From IMG/VR virus record IMGVR_UViG_3300021197_001586, positions 1 to 28,945 of that record: a stretch of 28,945 bases of DNA, one strand, 5' to 3'. The notes under the pieces are model-generated. The model was not told the DNA's origin, did no database searches, and saw nothing but the letters and a program-made list of their open reading frames with translations. Both the position numbers and the translations under genes were made by a program. This document shows, in pieces, positions 6,390 to 13,324 of the stretch (positions are counted from its first letter, which is position 1; each line of letters opens with the position of its first letter). The DNA is from a virus.

Positions 6390-6966
6390 TAATGTAGTAC
6401 CTTTGTTTCCAACTCCTGTTGGTGCATACGAAATTGACATTGACGTAGAATTTATATACCAAAAACTTGTGGAGTATAAAACTGCTCCACATTTTTTACT
6501 TGAAGATTCTCATAGTAGTTTTGGGCAAGATAGTAATATTTTGCATGATCCAGATCTTGCTTCTCTCAGACTTAAACTTTTAGAATGTATAAAGGATTAT
6601 ACTGATACAACTTGTCTCCAAGAACTTGAGATTACTGGTTCTTGGTATAATGAAATGAAAATAGGTGATAAGGTAACACTCCATAGGCATGAGGGTAGTG
6701 TTTTAAGTGGTGCTTTTTATGTGAAGGTTGATGAGAATACCGTTCCCATTAGATTCCATAATCCCCTAAAACCATATAAGATGAATGACTTATATGAGAA
6801 CTTTAATTCGCAGTATGCGAGTACGGCGGTTCAAATTGCTCCTCAATCTGGTAGTTTGTTACTCTTTCCTAGTTGGTTAGAACATCAAACCGATTCTGAA
6901 ATGGGCGAGAGGTGTGTTATTAGTTTTAATACCCTGTATAAAACAATGTTTTTTAGTGAATCCTGA
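6382..6966 (+). CDS. Putative 2-oxoglutarate/Fe(II)-dependent oxygenase
   Basis: A 194-aa protein with the features of the phage and marine-bacterial 2OG-Fe(II) oxygenase family recognised by TIGR02466. GSWYNEMKIGDKVTLHRHEGSVLSGAFYV (residues 86-114, written here in overview) carries H101, H103 and E104, and SLLLFPSWLEHQTD carries H168. R177 (GERCVISFN) is a plausible 2OG-binding arginine. PLFPTPVG near the N-terminus is the usual opening of this family. These fit a double-stranded beta-helix with a 2-His-1-carboxylate iron site. The substrate is unknown; in cyanophages such enzymes are suggested to hydroxylate proteins or modify nucleotides. It overlaps the preceding gene by 8 nt. Confidence 0.8.
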   Translation: MSDNVVPLFPTPVGAYEIDIDVEFIYQKLVEYKTAPHFLLEDSHSSFGQDSNILHDPDLASLRLKLLECIKDYTDTTCLQELEITGSWYNEMKIGDKVTLHRHEGSVLSGAFYVKVDENTVPIRFHNPLKPYKMNDLYENFNSQYASTAVQIAPQSGSLLLFPSWLEHQTDSEMGERCVISFNTLYKTMFFSES

Positions 6967-6969
6967 CGA

Positions 6970-7001
6970 TTGAAGACAGGACATCATTTAAAATGTATAA
7001 T
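6970..7001 (+). promoter_or_regulatory. Possible promoter upstream of the small-gene cluster
   Basis: TTGAAG (6970-6975) and a perfect TATAAT (6996-7001) preceded by TG lie in the 60-bp gap before the 55-aa gene. The spacer is 20 bp, longer than ideal, so the site would lean on its strong -10. Confidence 0.4.
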
Positions 7002-7026
7002 ATAGTAGTGACTCCGCAATTGACTA

Positions 7027-7194
7027 ATGCCTAGAGGAATGTTGAGTAAAGTTGATATGCTATCTAAAGTGTATAAACTAAAGGATAATATTTACCATAA
7101 GGATTGGTATCCTAATTGGAGTGTTGAAGAACGTAAAGCTGCAGATGATGCGATTAATAATGTACTAGAAATATTGAGTGAGTACAGAATATGA
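7027..7194 (+). CDS. Small basic protein, 55 aa
   Basis: Frame MPRGMLSKVDMLSKVYKLKD through to LEILSEYRI then TGA. It is basic at the N-terminus with a predicted helix-rich body and WYPNWSVEERKAADDAINNVLE near the C-terminus (residues ~27-48). The compact charged make-up could suit a nucleic-acid or protein-binding role, but nothing specific is visible. It is the first gene after a possible promoter and is coupled to the next by an ATGA overlap. It is supported by coding-type composition and by the unbroken chain of overlapping starts that follows. Confidence 0.65.
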   Translation: MPRGMLSKVDMLSKVYKLKDNIYHKDWYPNWSVEERKAADDAINNVLEILSEYRI

Positions 7195-7322
7195 CCCTAG
7201 CACATGTCCTACTTTTCGGATCACTACCATTTATATGTGCCACCGCATATTTCGGGCACAGAAAAGGTGAGAATAACTATTATGAAACCGACGCCTACAC
7301 AGGAAATGGAACAGCGCATTAG
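7191..7322 (+). CDS. Small single-helix membrane protein, 43 aa
   Basis: Starts on ATGA with the preceding stop. Residues 2-21 (TLAHVLLFGSLPFICATAYF) form one membrane helix, followed by GHRKGENNYYETDAYTGNGT and the final AH. The polar tail is rich in Tyr, Asn and Gly. Its 3' end overlaps the next gene by 41 nt in another frame. It is too short for usual gene callers. Confidence comes from the stop/start coupling and the clear membrane-protein composition. Confidence 0.6.
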   Translation: MTLAHVLLFGSLPFICATAYFGHRKGENNYYETDAYTGNGTAH

Positions 7323-7506
7323 AATGCGATTTGCATTTGCTATGTCTTCCTTTGGTAGAATGTTTAAACCATCTGGCATCACTCTAGAAATGAGAGCACT
7401 CTGTAATGAATGGTCTATGATTGAAGATCAACCACCTCAAGGTGATTTGTATAATGTTGATAGATATTTTTTGGAGTTGTGGAAAGACAAACGAGATATC
7501 AAATGA
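7282..7506 (+). CDS. Small hypothetical soluble protein, 74 aa
   Basis: The open frame extends upstream to an ATG at 7204, but ATG 7282 is preferred. It has an AAGGTGAG ribosome site at 7264-7271 with 10 nt spacing, and the longer form would lie almost wholly inside the 43-aa gene. The protein begins MKPTPTQEMEQRIRMRFAFA, is basic then mixed, and contains EMRALCNEWSMIEDQPPQGD and YFLELWKDKRDIK. It looks like a small helical protein without membrane segments. Family not recognised. The stop overlaps the next ATG (ATGA). Confidence 0.65.
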   Translation: MKPTPTQEMEQRIRMRFAFAMSSFGRMFKPSGITLEMRALCNEWSMIEDQPPQGDLYNVDRYFLELWKDKRDIK

Positions 7507-7592
7507 ATAAAATAATTCTTTCTGCATCACTTATAATTTCTTCAATTGTATGTTTAGTTTCTTGGAGTTTGAATAATGCATACCCTAGTTGA
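7503..7592 (+). CDS. Tiny membrane peptide, 29 aa
   Basis: Frame MNKIILSASLIISSIVCLVS then WSLNNAYPS and TGA. It consists almost wholly of one membrane helix with a Lys on the N-terminal side. It starts in an ATGA overlap with the previous gene. It could be a very short signal-anchor peptide or a regulatory transmembrane peptide. Calling it a gene rests on coupling and hydrophobic pattern. Confidence 0.5.
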   Translation: MNKIILSASLIISSIVCLVSWSLNNAYPS

Positions 7593-7671
7593 CTACTCTC
7601 CATTTATTATTTTGGGTGTATTTTGTTCCTTTGGATTAATTCTTTTTATTCTATCAATTATAGAACTATGA
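7576..7671 (+). CDS. Tiny membrane peptide, 31 aa
   Basis: Frame MHTLVDYSPFIILGVFCSFG then LILFILSIIEL and TGA. One long hydrophobic helix from about residue 9 to the end. A GGAG ribosome site at 7564-7567 stands 8 nt before the ATG, which is good spacing and strengthens the call. It overlaps the preceding gene by 17 nt and the next by ATGA. Confidence 0.55.
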   Translation: MHTLVDYSPFIILGVFCSFGLILFILSIIEL

Positions 7672-7754
7672 GTGCTTTGTTTGTATTTTCCTTTATAATA
7701 CTTCTTGTTATTGGAATGGAATTGACTTGGCCAATCAAGCATAGGAAAAAATAA
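7668..7754 (+). CDS. Tiny membrane peptide, 28 aa
   Basis: Frame MSALFVFSFIILLVIGMELT then WPIKHRKK and TAA. A single membrane helix ends in a Trp-Pro junction and a basic tail (KHRKK), as expected for an N-out/C-in topology. It starts in an ATGA overlap and is the last member of the small-gene run before the late promoter at 7787. Confidence 0.5.
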   Translation: MSALFVFSFIILLVIGMELTWPIKHRKK

Positions 7755-7786
7755 TCTACATTTAATTGTTGGATGTGGTTGATATG

Positions 7787-7794
7787 TATAAATA
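7787..7794 (+). promoter_or_regulatory. T4-type late promoter
   Basis: A perfect TATAAATA box, the consensus recognised by the T4-like sigma factor gp55, lies 24 bp before the first structural gene of the right part. It marks the border between the metabolic or small-gene region and the late virion genes. Confidence 0.8.
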
Positions 7795-7817
7795 TATGAA
7801 ACCCAGTGTAGATTATA

Positions 7818-8153
7818 ATGGCAGCAGTACCATTGAATCTGACCCTAGAACAGGGAACAGACTTCCAAGTAAACTTTACTGTAAGGAATAAAGATCAATC
7901 TCCTCTTAACTTGTTAGGTTATACTGCCTCAAGCAAGATGAGAAAGCATTATACTGCTACAAAAAAATATGATTTTGAGGTAACCTTTGTTGACAGGGCA
8001 ACGGGTAAATTAAGATTGGCGATGTCTGATGCTGTGACTGGAACTATAGGAGAGGGTAGATATGTCTATGATGTATTCATCACTTCTGCTAATGGGACGA
8101 AGACAAAGGTCGTTGCTGGTATGGTATTAGTACAACCAGGAGTTAGTTTCTAA
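7818..8153 (+). CDS. Small virion structural protein, BppU/Ig-like
   Basis: A 111-aa beta-rich protein. The pattern LNLTLEQGTDFQVNFTVRN, then SPLNLLGYTASSKMRKHY, then TGKLRLAMSD and EGRYVYDVFIT near the end follows the N-terminal domain of phage baseplate upper proteins (BppU-type Ig fold), which often occurs as a small separate protein in cyanomyoviruses. It is driven by the late promoter 24 bp upstream. Its stop overlaps the next start (TAATG), so it is co-translated with the following fibre-type protein. A baseplate or fibre-connector role is likely but the precise position is unknown. Confidence 0.6.
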   Translation: MAAVPLNLTLEQGTDFQVNFTVRNKDQSPLNLLGYTASSKMRKHYTATKKYDFEVTFVDRATGKLRLAMSDAVTGTIGEGRYVYDVFITSANGTKTKVVAGMVLVQPGVSF

Positions 8154-8854
8154 TGGCAGACTATATAATCACGCTAGACGATGATCAAGATGTAAGTATT
8201 GGTTCTCCTGATTATAACATTGGTGTTAATTATGAGATACCTTCCAAAAGTATACAGTATCAGAATTTAATTCTCGATAGTATTGCATCACAGTTTGATG
8301 GAGTTAAGACTACTTTTGATTTGTATGTTGATGGTAAACCTTATACTCCAGTAAATGCTCAAGGTTTGATCATATCTATTAATGATGTGGTTCAAAGTCC
8401 TGGTGTTGATTATAATGTAAGTGGTAGTCAAATTATATTTACTACTCCACCTGCTACATCTAGTGACTTCTTTGGTGTTGCACTAAGGACGGTTGCAGAT
8501 CTGACAAGAACAATTAATTTTGTTCTTGATAATGGTTCTAATGATATTACTGCTGGTGTGAAAGGATCTTTGGGACTAGATGTCTCTGGAAGAATTGAGT
8601 CATGGACTTTAGTATCAGAGAATGAAGGTTCAATTATTATAGATATAAAGAAGGATAAGTATGATACTTACCCAGATAATTTGACTTCTATTGTTGGAAC
8701 TGAATATCCACGGTTATCCAGTCAAAAGAAAAACAGAGACGAGTCATTATCCACTTGGACTACAGATATTGTTGCTGGTGATATTTTAGATTTTAGCGTA
8801 ATCTCTTGTACGGGCATTGAAAAATGCTCATTGTTCCTTAGACTAATCCTATAA
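8153..8854 (+). CDS. Fibre-type virion structural protein, 233 aa
   Basis: The N-terminal ~45 residues (MADYIITLDDDQDVSIGSPD and onward) resemble attachment regions of cyanophage fibres. The middle, residues ~47-115, has the recurring phage-fibre pattern of FDGVKTTFDLYVDG, GLIISINDVVQSPGVDYNVSG and IIFTTPPATSSDFFGV. This small beta-domain is found in many tail fibre and tailspike proteins. The C-terminal half is strand-rich and ends in CTGIEKCSLFLRLIL, the usual closing type for cyanophage fibre domains. It is coupled to the preceding gene by TAATG. A tail fibre or baseplate-associated role is inferred from motif and neighbours. Confidence 0.6.
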   Translation: MADYIITLDDDQDVSIGSPDYNIGVNYEIPSKSIQYQNLILDSIASQFDGVKTTFDLYVDGKPYTPVNAQGLIISINDVVQSPGVDYNVSGSQIIFTTPPATSSDFFGVALRTVADLTRTINFVLDNGSNDITAGVKGSLGLDVSGRIESWTLVSENEGSIIIDIKKDKYDTYPDNLTSIVGTEYPRLSSQKKNRDESLSTWTTDIVAGDILDFSVISCTGIEKCSLFLRLIL

Positions 8855-8864
8855 TTAAGGAACA
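8832..8864 (+). repeat. Inverted repeat at the end of the 233-aa fibre gene
   Basis: TGTTCCTTA (8832-8840) and TAAGGAACA (8856-8864) are perfect 9-bp arms with a 15-nt loop that contains the stop codon. No T-run follows; a late promoter begins 2 bp downstream. It may act as a weak terminator, an mRNA-stabilising hairpin or a processing site. Confidence 0.6.
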
Positions 8865-8865
8865 T

Positions 8866-8873
8866 TATAAATA
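8866..8873 (+). promoter_or_regulatory. T4-type late promoter
   Basis: A perfect TATAAATA box lies 44 bp before the 461-aa structural gene and directly after an inverted repeat. The gene also has a strong AGAGGAG ribosome site at about 8901-8907. Confidence 0.8.
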
Positions 8874-8917
8874 AATCATAGGAAACCCGTGTTCATTTTT
8901 AAGAGGAGTCCACACAG

Positions 8918-10303
8918 ATGGCTTTATTAGTATCCGATAATGGTGAACTTCAGTCGCTTAGATATTTGGTTAATTCCGATAGAAATATCCCTAGAAACCT
9001 TATCTTGAAACTGTATACTTCAAATACAGTTCCAACTGAGACTGATGTTCCCTCTCAGACAGCATATTACGAACCATATGACGCTACAGGTCTGGTTGGT
9101 TATGGAACAGAACCCTCTACGGGTTATCCACCAATCGTTAATGCACGTCATGACGAGGATTATAGCAGGCAGTATGGAATCTTCCTGAATGGTAGTGAGT
9201 GGTCCGTGAGAACCATTCTTAATCCAATTGCTACAACCACTGGTAGTGGTAACATTAATGAGTATACGATCACGGTATCTTCTGTTTCCAATATCGCGGT
9301 TGGACATTATGTAAGTGGTGGTAATGTTGGTAGTAACGCTGTTGTTGCAGCGATTGATGGTAATACCATTGTTCTTACCGTAAAGAATGCTGCTACCTTC
9401 TCTAGTCAGGCACTTGAGTTTGGTGTTGGTACAACAACTGCATCTTATCCTGAGCAGACTTTCACATTCACTTCTGCTGCTAATAACATCTATGGTTATT
9501 ATCTGATCAGAGCAAACAATCTGCCTGTCTCCCTGAACGGTGTTGAGCACGCAGTTAATGTTGGAACTGGATTGACTATTTCCAAGGCACAAACAAGTGG
9601 AACGATTGGTAATACTTTCGTTACTTTGAATCCCTTCCAGTGGTCTCCTGCAGTATCTGGTATTGGATCTGAGTTTACTCTGACTGTTGGATCTAACGTA
9701 GGTATCAATACAAGACAGAGAGTTATTGGTACTGGAATTGCCGAAGGAGCAAGAGTTGTTGGTATCATGAATACCACTACCATCGTTCTTGATAAAAAGA
9801 ATAGTGGAACAGTTTCTGGCGTTGCTACATTCTTCCAGGAAATTACCGAAGATCTTTGCGTAGGTATGGGTGTTACTCATGGTAACATCGGTGGTGAAGT
9901 TGCTGGTATTCTTGACGGAACTACCATTACTGGTATTGATGAAAAGACTGGTAAAGTATATCTGAGTAGCGAACTTCAGAATAACATTCAGAACGCTACT
10001 GGTAATATTGTTTACTTCAATTATGCTGAAGTAAGTGTTGGTGCGACTGAGCACGGACTGGTTGCTGGTGATATTCTTTATGTTGCTGCTGGTGCTGCTA
10101 ACACCACCACAACTTCTGGAACTTATACCATTCACACAACTGAAGATGTAAGTACCTTTACAACTACTCCTGCAATGACAGGTATTGGAAGTGCAACTCT
10201 TTATAGTAGCATCTTCTTCTCTGAGAGATTTACAAATGGTCCTTACAACATTCAGAACAACGGTGACCAAATCAAGGTTACTCTGAATGTCAGCCTCGAC
10301 TGA
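8918..10303 (+). CDS. Virion structural protein with three beta-repeats, 461 aa
   Basis: An abundant-virion-protein type gene: own late promoter, strong ribosome site, downstream terminator. Residues 1-110 form a distinct N-terminal domain (MALLVSDNGELQSLRYLVNS, LILKLYTSNTVP, YGIFLNGSEW). Three related beta-domains follow at about residues 110-165, 251-306 and 312-370, each with the pattern VG-x-V-G-x-I-x-G-x-V-x-I-x-G-TTIVL found in phage fibre and baseplate proteins. The C-terminal region has a further strand set (VSVGATEHGLVAGDILYVAA) and ends in GDQIKVTLNVSLD. It resembles structural proteins of cyanomyoviruses of unknown position. Codon choice is strong, fitting high expression. Confidence 0.7.
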   Translation: MALLVSDNGELQSLRYLVNSDRNIPRNLILKLYTSNTVPTETDVPSQTAYYEPYDATGLVGYGTEPSTGYPPIVNARHDEDYSRQYGIFLNGSEWSVRTILNPIATTTGSGNINEYTITVSSVSNIAVGHYVSGGNVGSNAVVAAIDGNTIVLTVKNAATFSSQALEFGVGTTTASYPEQTFTFTSAANNIYGYYLIRANNLPVSLNGVEHAVNVGTGLTISKAQTSGTIGNTFVTLNPFQWSPAVSGIGSEFTLTVGSNVGINTRQRVIGTGIAEGARVVGIMNTTTIVLDKKNSGTVSGVATFFQEITEDLCVGMGVTHGNIGGEVAGILDGTTITGIDEKTGKVYLSSELQNNIQNATGNIVYFNYAEVSVGATEHGLVAGDILYVAAGAANTTTTSGTYTIHTTEDVSTFTTTPAMTGIGSATLYSSIFFSERFTNGPYNIQNNGDQIKVTLNVSLD

Positions 10304-10329
10304 TTGTTTACTATTATATATTTCGTTAT

Positions 10330-10365
10330 GGAGGGATTGCCTATGGCGATTCCTCCTATTTTTTT
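10330..10365 (+). terminator. Rho-independent terminator after the 461-aa gene
   Basis: A 12-pair stem, 10330-10341 with 10345-10356 (two G-U pairs), encloses a TAT loop. A T-rich tail (10357-10365) follows. An AGGAG ribosome site for the next gene begins at 10366, immediately after the tail. Confidence 0.85.
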
Positions 10366-10382
10366 AGGAGATACTAATTGCT

Positions 10383-13319
10383 ATGCCCGCTTTTAATGTA
10401 GGTGTAAATTCAACTTTTGAACAGCAACGGCAGATAATAAATTCGATTGCTGTTGATACCTTTGCATTATCAACAACTTTATCTGGTATAACCTCTTCTG
10501 GACTTGTTGTAACTTACAGTGAGTCTGCTGGAATTGCTTCATATGCACCAGTATCTGGAGTTGCAACTGTTGCAAACTATGCAATTAGTTCTGGTATTGC
10601 TTCGTATGCACCAATCGCTGGTGTATCAACCTATGCAACTGTTGCTGGTATATCAACTTACTCACCAATTGCGGGTGTAGCAACATATGCTTTAGTTGCT
10701 GGAGTATCAACGTATGCTTCTGTAGCAGGACTTGCAACTAACGCTACATATGCCACACAATCTGGAGAGACTGCGTTTGCTCCTTATGCGGGGATCTCCA
10801 CGTATGCTGATACAGCAGGGATTGCTACAAACGCACAGGGACTTGCTGGATCACCTAACGTTATTGTTGGTGTAATTACTGGTGGATTGTTTGTTGGTAA
10901 TGGATCAGAACTTACTGGAATCAATGTAGGAGTCTCTACATATGCTGACGTTGCTGGAGTTGCAACTGCTGCTGGCAATGCTTCTACCGCTGACTATGCT
11001 TCCATCGCTGGACTGGCAACTGCTGCAGCAGGACTTACTGGAACACCAAACCTGAGTGTTGGCATTCTTACGGCAACAAAGTTTGCTGCAACTGATGCGG
11101 AGTTCACTGGAATACTGACAGCACAGAGTCTTAAAGCAATCTCTGGATATGTATTATCACCTGATAGTCAGCAGTCTATTCAAATTCTGAGTGGCAGTGG
11201 GTCTGTAAACTTACCTCTGGGTATTGGAACTGATGTTAATATTGCTGGTATTGTAAGTGCTCTGAATTTTGTTGGTGATGGTTCTCAACTGACAGGTATT
11301 AATACTGTAGGTGTCACCACAATTACCGCTGGTGATAATATTCTTGTTACTCAGACTGGACAAGTTGCAATTATAACTGCAACATTCAGTGGTGGTGCAA
11401 CAGGATTCTTTGAGGGAACAAATGGAGTTGGTATTGGTACAACTTCTAAGGTTGGTATTGGTACAACTATACCAACACAGATGCTTACCGTTAAGGGTAA
11501 TATTGATCTTGATGGTAATATTGTATTAAATGGAGAGATAAGCGCACCAACTAGAATTAAGTTTGGTACAGGTGGAGAGAATATAAAAATTGGTGACATA
11601 ACTGGTGGTAGTGGTGCTGCTAATGTCGCTATTGGTGATCAAGCGTTATCTTTGAACAACAGTGGTGCAGGACATAACATTGCTATTGGTCAACTTGCAC
11701 AATACGGTGTAAATTCTGGTCAGTATAATCTAACTATTGGTGACCGAGCAGGACAGAATCTTACATCGGGATCTTATAATGTTCTACTTGGTGCATACAG
11801 TGGCAATCAAAATGGATTAGATCTCAGAACATCATCTAACAATGTTGTTCTGTCTGATGGTGAAGGTAATGTTAGGCAGTTTATTAACTCTAGTGGTGAT
11901 GTAGGAATTAAAACTACTATTATTACTGAGGCACTGACTGTTGCTGGTATTGTATCTGCAACATCATTCTACGGGACACTTCCTTCAAGTCAGTTGACTG
12001 GTGCTCTTCCATCTCTGGATGGTTCTGCATTGACTGGTGTTACTGCTATTGGATCTGGTGTTGAGATTAGAGATAGTGATTCCCCTGTTGGTGCTGCCGC
12101 GACAATCAACTTTGGTAATAACCTTAGTGTAGTGTTGAGTGCAGGTATTGCCACAATCACTGGATCAAATACTGCATCCTTTGCGACTGAAGCTGGTGGT
12201 CTTACTGGTTCTCCAAGTATTATTGTTGATGGTATTGATGCTGGACCAATTCGTGGTGGTAGTGCCAACTTTACGGGCATTCTTACTGCATCTCAAATTA
12301 GATTTGGATCAACTGGAGTAATAAGTAATCTAAATTCTGATATGCGTCAAGCAAATACCTTGACATTTGGTGATGGGGAATTTGCAATGTTCCACAAAGG
12401 TGGCGGTGGTGATGACTATAGTTATATACTTGTAGATAATTATCCACTTTACATTGGAACGCAGGGTGATCAGGGTGGTTCACACTATTATACTAGTCTA
12501 CTAACTATTAATCCTGGTAACGATTCTGGTACTTTTGGAACTAATGATGCTTATGCTACTTTAGGTCATGCACAAAATGTAAGTAATGGCGAAGGTGGTA
12601 CTACATTAGCTAGATTAAGAACTACTGGAACAGGCACTACGGCATTTGGTAGTTTTGATGTAGTTTCTGGTGACATCACGGCAAATAATAACATTATTGC
12701 TAATGGTAATATTACAGGAGACACTGCAACAAATGTCGCTGGAATAAATTCCGTCACTGCTTCTGGATTTTATGGTGATGGATCGGGACTTACTGGAATC
12801 ATTGCTTCTGGTACTGGTATTGATATTAAAGATGATGGATCCAATGTTGGAACTGCCTCAACTATTAATTTTGGGGCAGGTTTGAATGTAGAACTTGCTT
12901 CTGGTATTGCAACAGTCACTGGATCTGGTGGTGGTGCTCAGTCAAGAAACATTGTCAGTGGAGTGACAACATCAATTCCTAATCTTGGAATTGGTAACAC
13001 TGATATTATTGGTCAGAAGTCTTATGCTCTGATGAAGGTTGGTCTATCTACAACAGGTTGGATACGACTATATACTGATAGTACATCTAGATCAAATGAT
13101 GTGAGTAGAAGTGTTGGAGAAGATCCAGCACCTGGTAGTGGTGTGATTGCAGAGGTTGTTACCACTGGAATCTCCACACAGCAAATGATTACTCCTTTTG
13201 CTATGGGTGGAAACATGGATGAACCTGTTACAAATAAAATCTACGTCGCTATACAAAACCTATCTGGTTCGACGCAAACAATCACTGCAAACCTTACCAT
13301 TCTACAATTAGAGGCATAA
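10383..13319 (+). CDS. Long tail-fibre-like protein with short repeats, 978 aa
   Basis: Residues ~48-152 are a tandem 9-residue repeat of the type AGVSTYAxV, suggesting a thin, probably trimeric shaft. Later come GDGSxLTG fibre motifs: NGSELTGI, FVGDGSQLTGIN, DGSALTGV and FYGDGSGLTGI. Residues ~409-476 contain head-type repeats (NVAIGDQAL, NIAIGQLA, NLTIGDRAG, NVLLGAYSG) that resemble trimeric autotransporter heads. The last ~125 residues, from SYALMKVGLSTTGWIRLYTD onward to LTILQLEA, are a globular cap common in cyanophage fibres. AGGAG lies 12 nt before the ATG. A host-receptor fibre or whisker role is likely; the exact T4 counterpart cannot be assigned. Confidence 0.75.
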   Translation: MPAFNVGVNSTFEQQRQIINSIAVDTFALSTTLSGITSSGLVVTYSESAGIASYAPVSGVATVANYAISSGIASYAPIAGVSTYATVAGISTYSPIAGVATYALVAGVSTYASVAGLATNATYATQSGETAFAPYAGISTYADTAGIATNAQGLAGSPNVIVGVITGGLFVGNGSELTGINVGVSTYADVAGVATAAGNASTADYASIAGLATAAAGLTGTPNLSVGILTATKFAATDAEFTGILTAQSLKAISGYVLSPDSQQSIQILSGSGSVNLPLGIGTDVNIAGIVSALNFVGDGSQLTGINTVGVTTITAGDNILVTQTGQVAIITATFSGGATGFFEGTNGVGIGTTSKVGIGTTIPTQMLTVKGNIDLDGNIVLNGEISAPTRIKFGTGGENIKIGDITGGSGAANVAIGDQALSLNNSGAGHNIAIGQLAQYGVNSGQYNLTIGDRAGQNLTSGSYNVLLGAYSGNQNGLDLRTSSNNVVLSDGEGNVRQFINSSGDVGIKTTIITEALTVAGIVSATSFYGTLPSSQLTGALPSLDGSALTGVTAIGSGVEIRDSDSPVGAAATINFGNNLSVVLSAGIATITGSNTASFATEAGGLTGSPSIIVDGIDAGPIRGGSANFTGILTASQIRFGSTGVISNLNSDMRQANTLTFGDGEFAMFHKGGGGDDYSYILVDNYPLYIGTQGDQGGSHYYTSLLTINPGNDSGTFGTNDAYATLGHAQNVSNGEGGTTLARLRTTGTGTTAFGSFDVVSGDITANNNIIANGNITGDTATNVAGINSVTASGFYGDGSGLTGIIASGTGIDIKDDGSNVGTASTINFGAGLNVELASGIATVTGSGGGAQSRNIVSGVTTSIPNLGIGNTDIIGQKSYALMKVGLSTTGWIRLYTDSTSRSNDVSRSVGEDPAPGSGVIAEVVTTGISTQQMITPFAMGGNMDEPVTNKIYVAIQNLSGSTQTITANLTILQLEA
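10524..10840 (+). repeat. Tandem 27-bp coding repeat in the fibre shaft
   Basis: About eleven degenerate copies of a 9-codon unit with consensus (A/S)G(V/I)(A/S)(T/S)YAxV, two of them with short insertions (VANYAI, ATYATQ). A weaker continuation appears near 10940-11030. Confidence 0.8.
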
Positions 13320-13324
13320 CGATA

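Noticed and set aside
7204-7281. Longer N-terminus for the 74-aa gene
   Set aside because: It would overlap the 43-aa membrane gene almost fully; the ATG at 7282 has a well-spaced AAGGTGAG.
9020-10270. A 416-codon open frame on the minus strand opposite the 461-aa gene
   Set aside because: Ser/Asn/Thr/Cys-rich nonsense composition and complete overlap with a well-supported structural gene with its own promoter and terminator.
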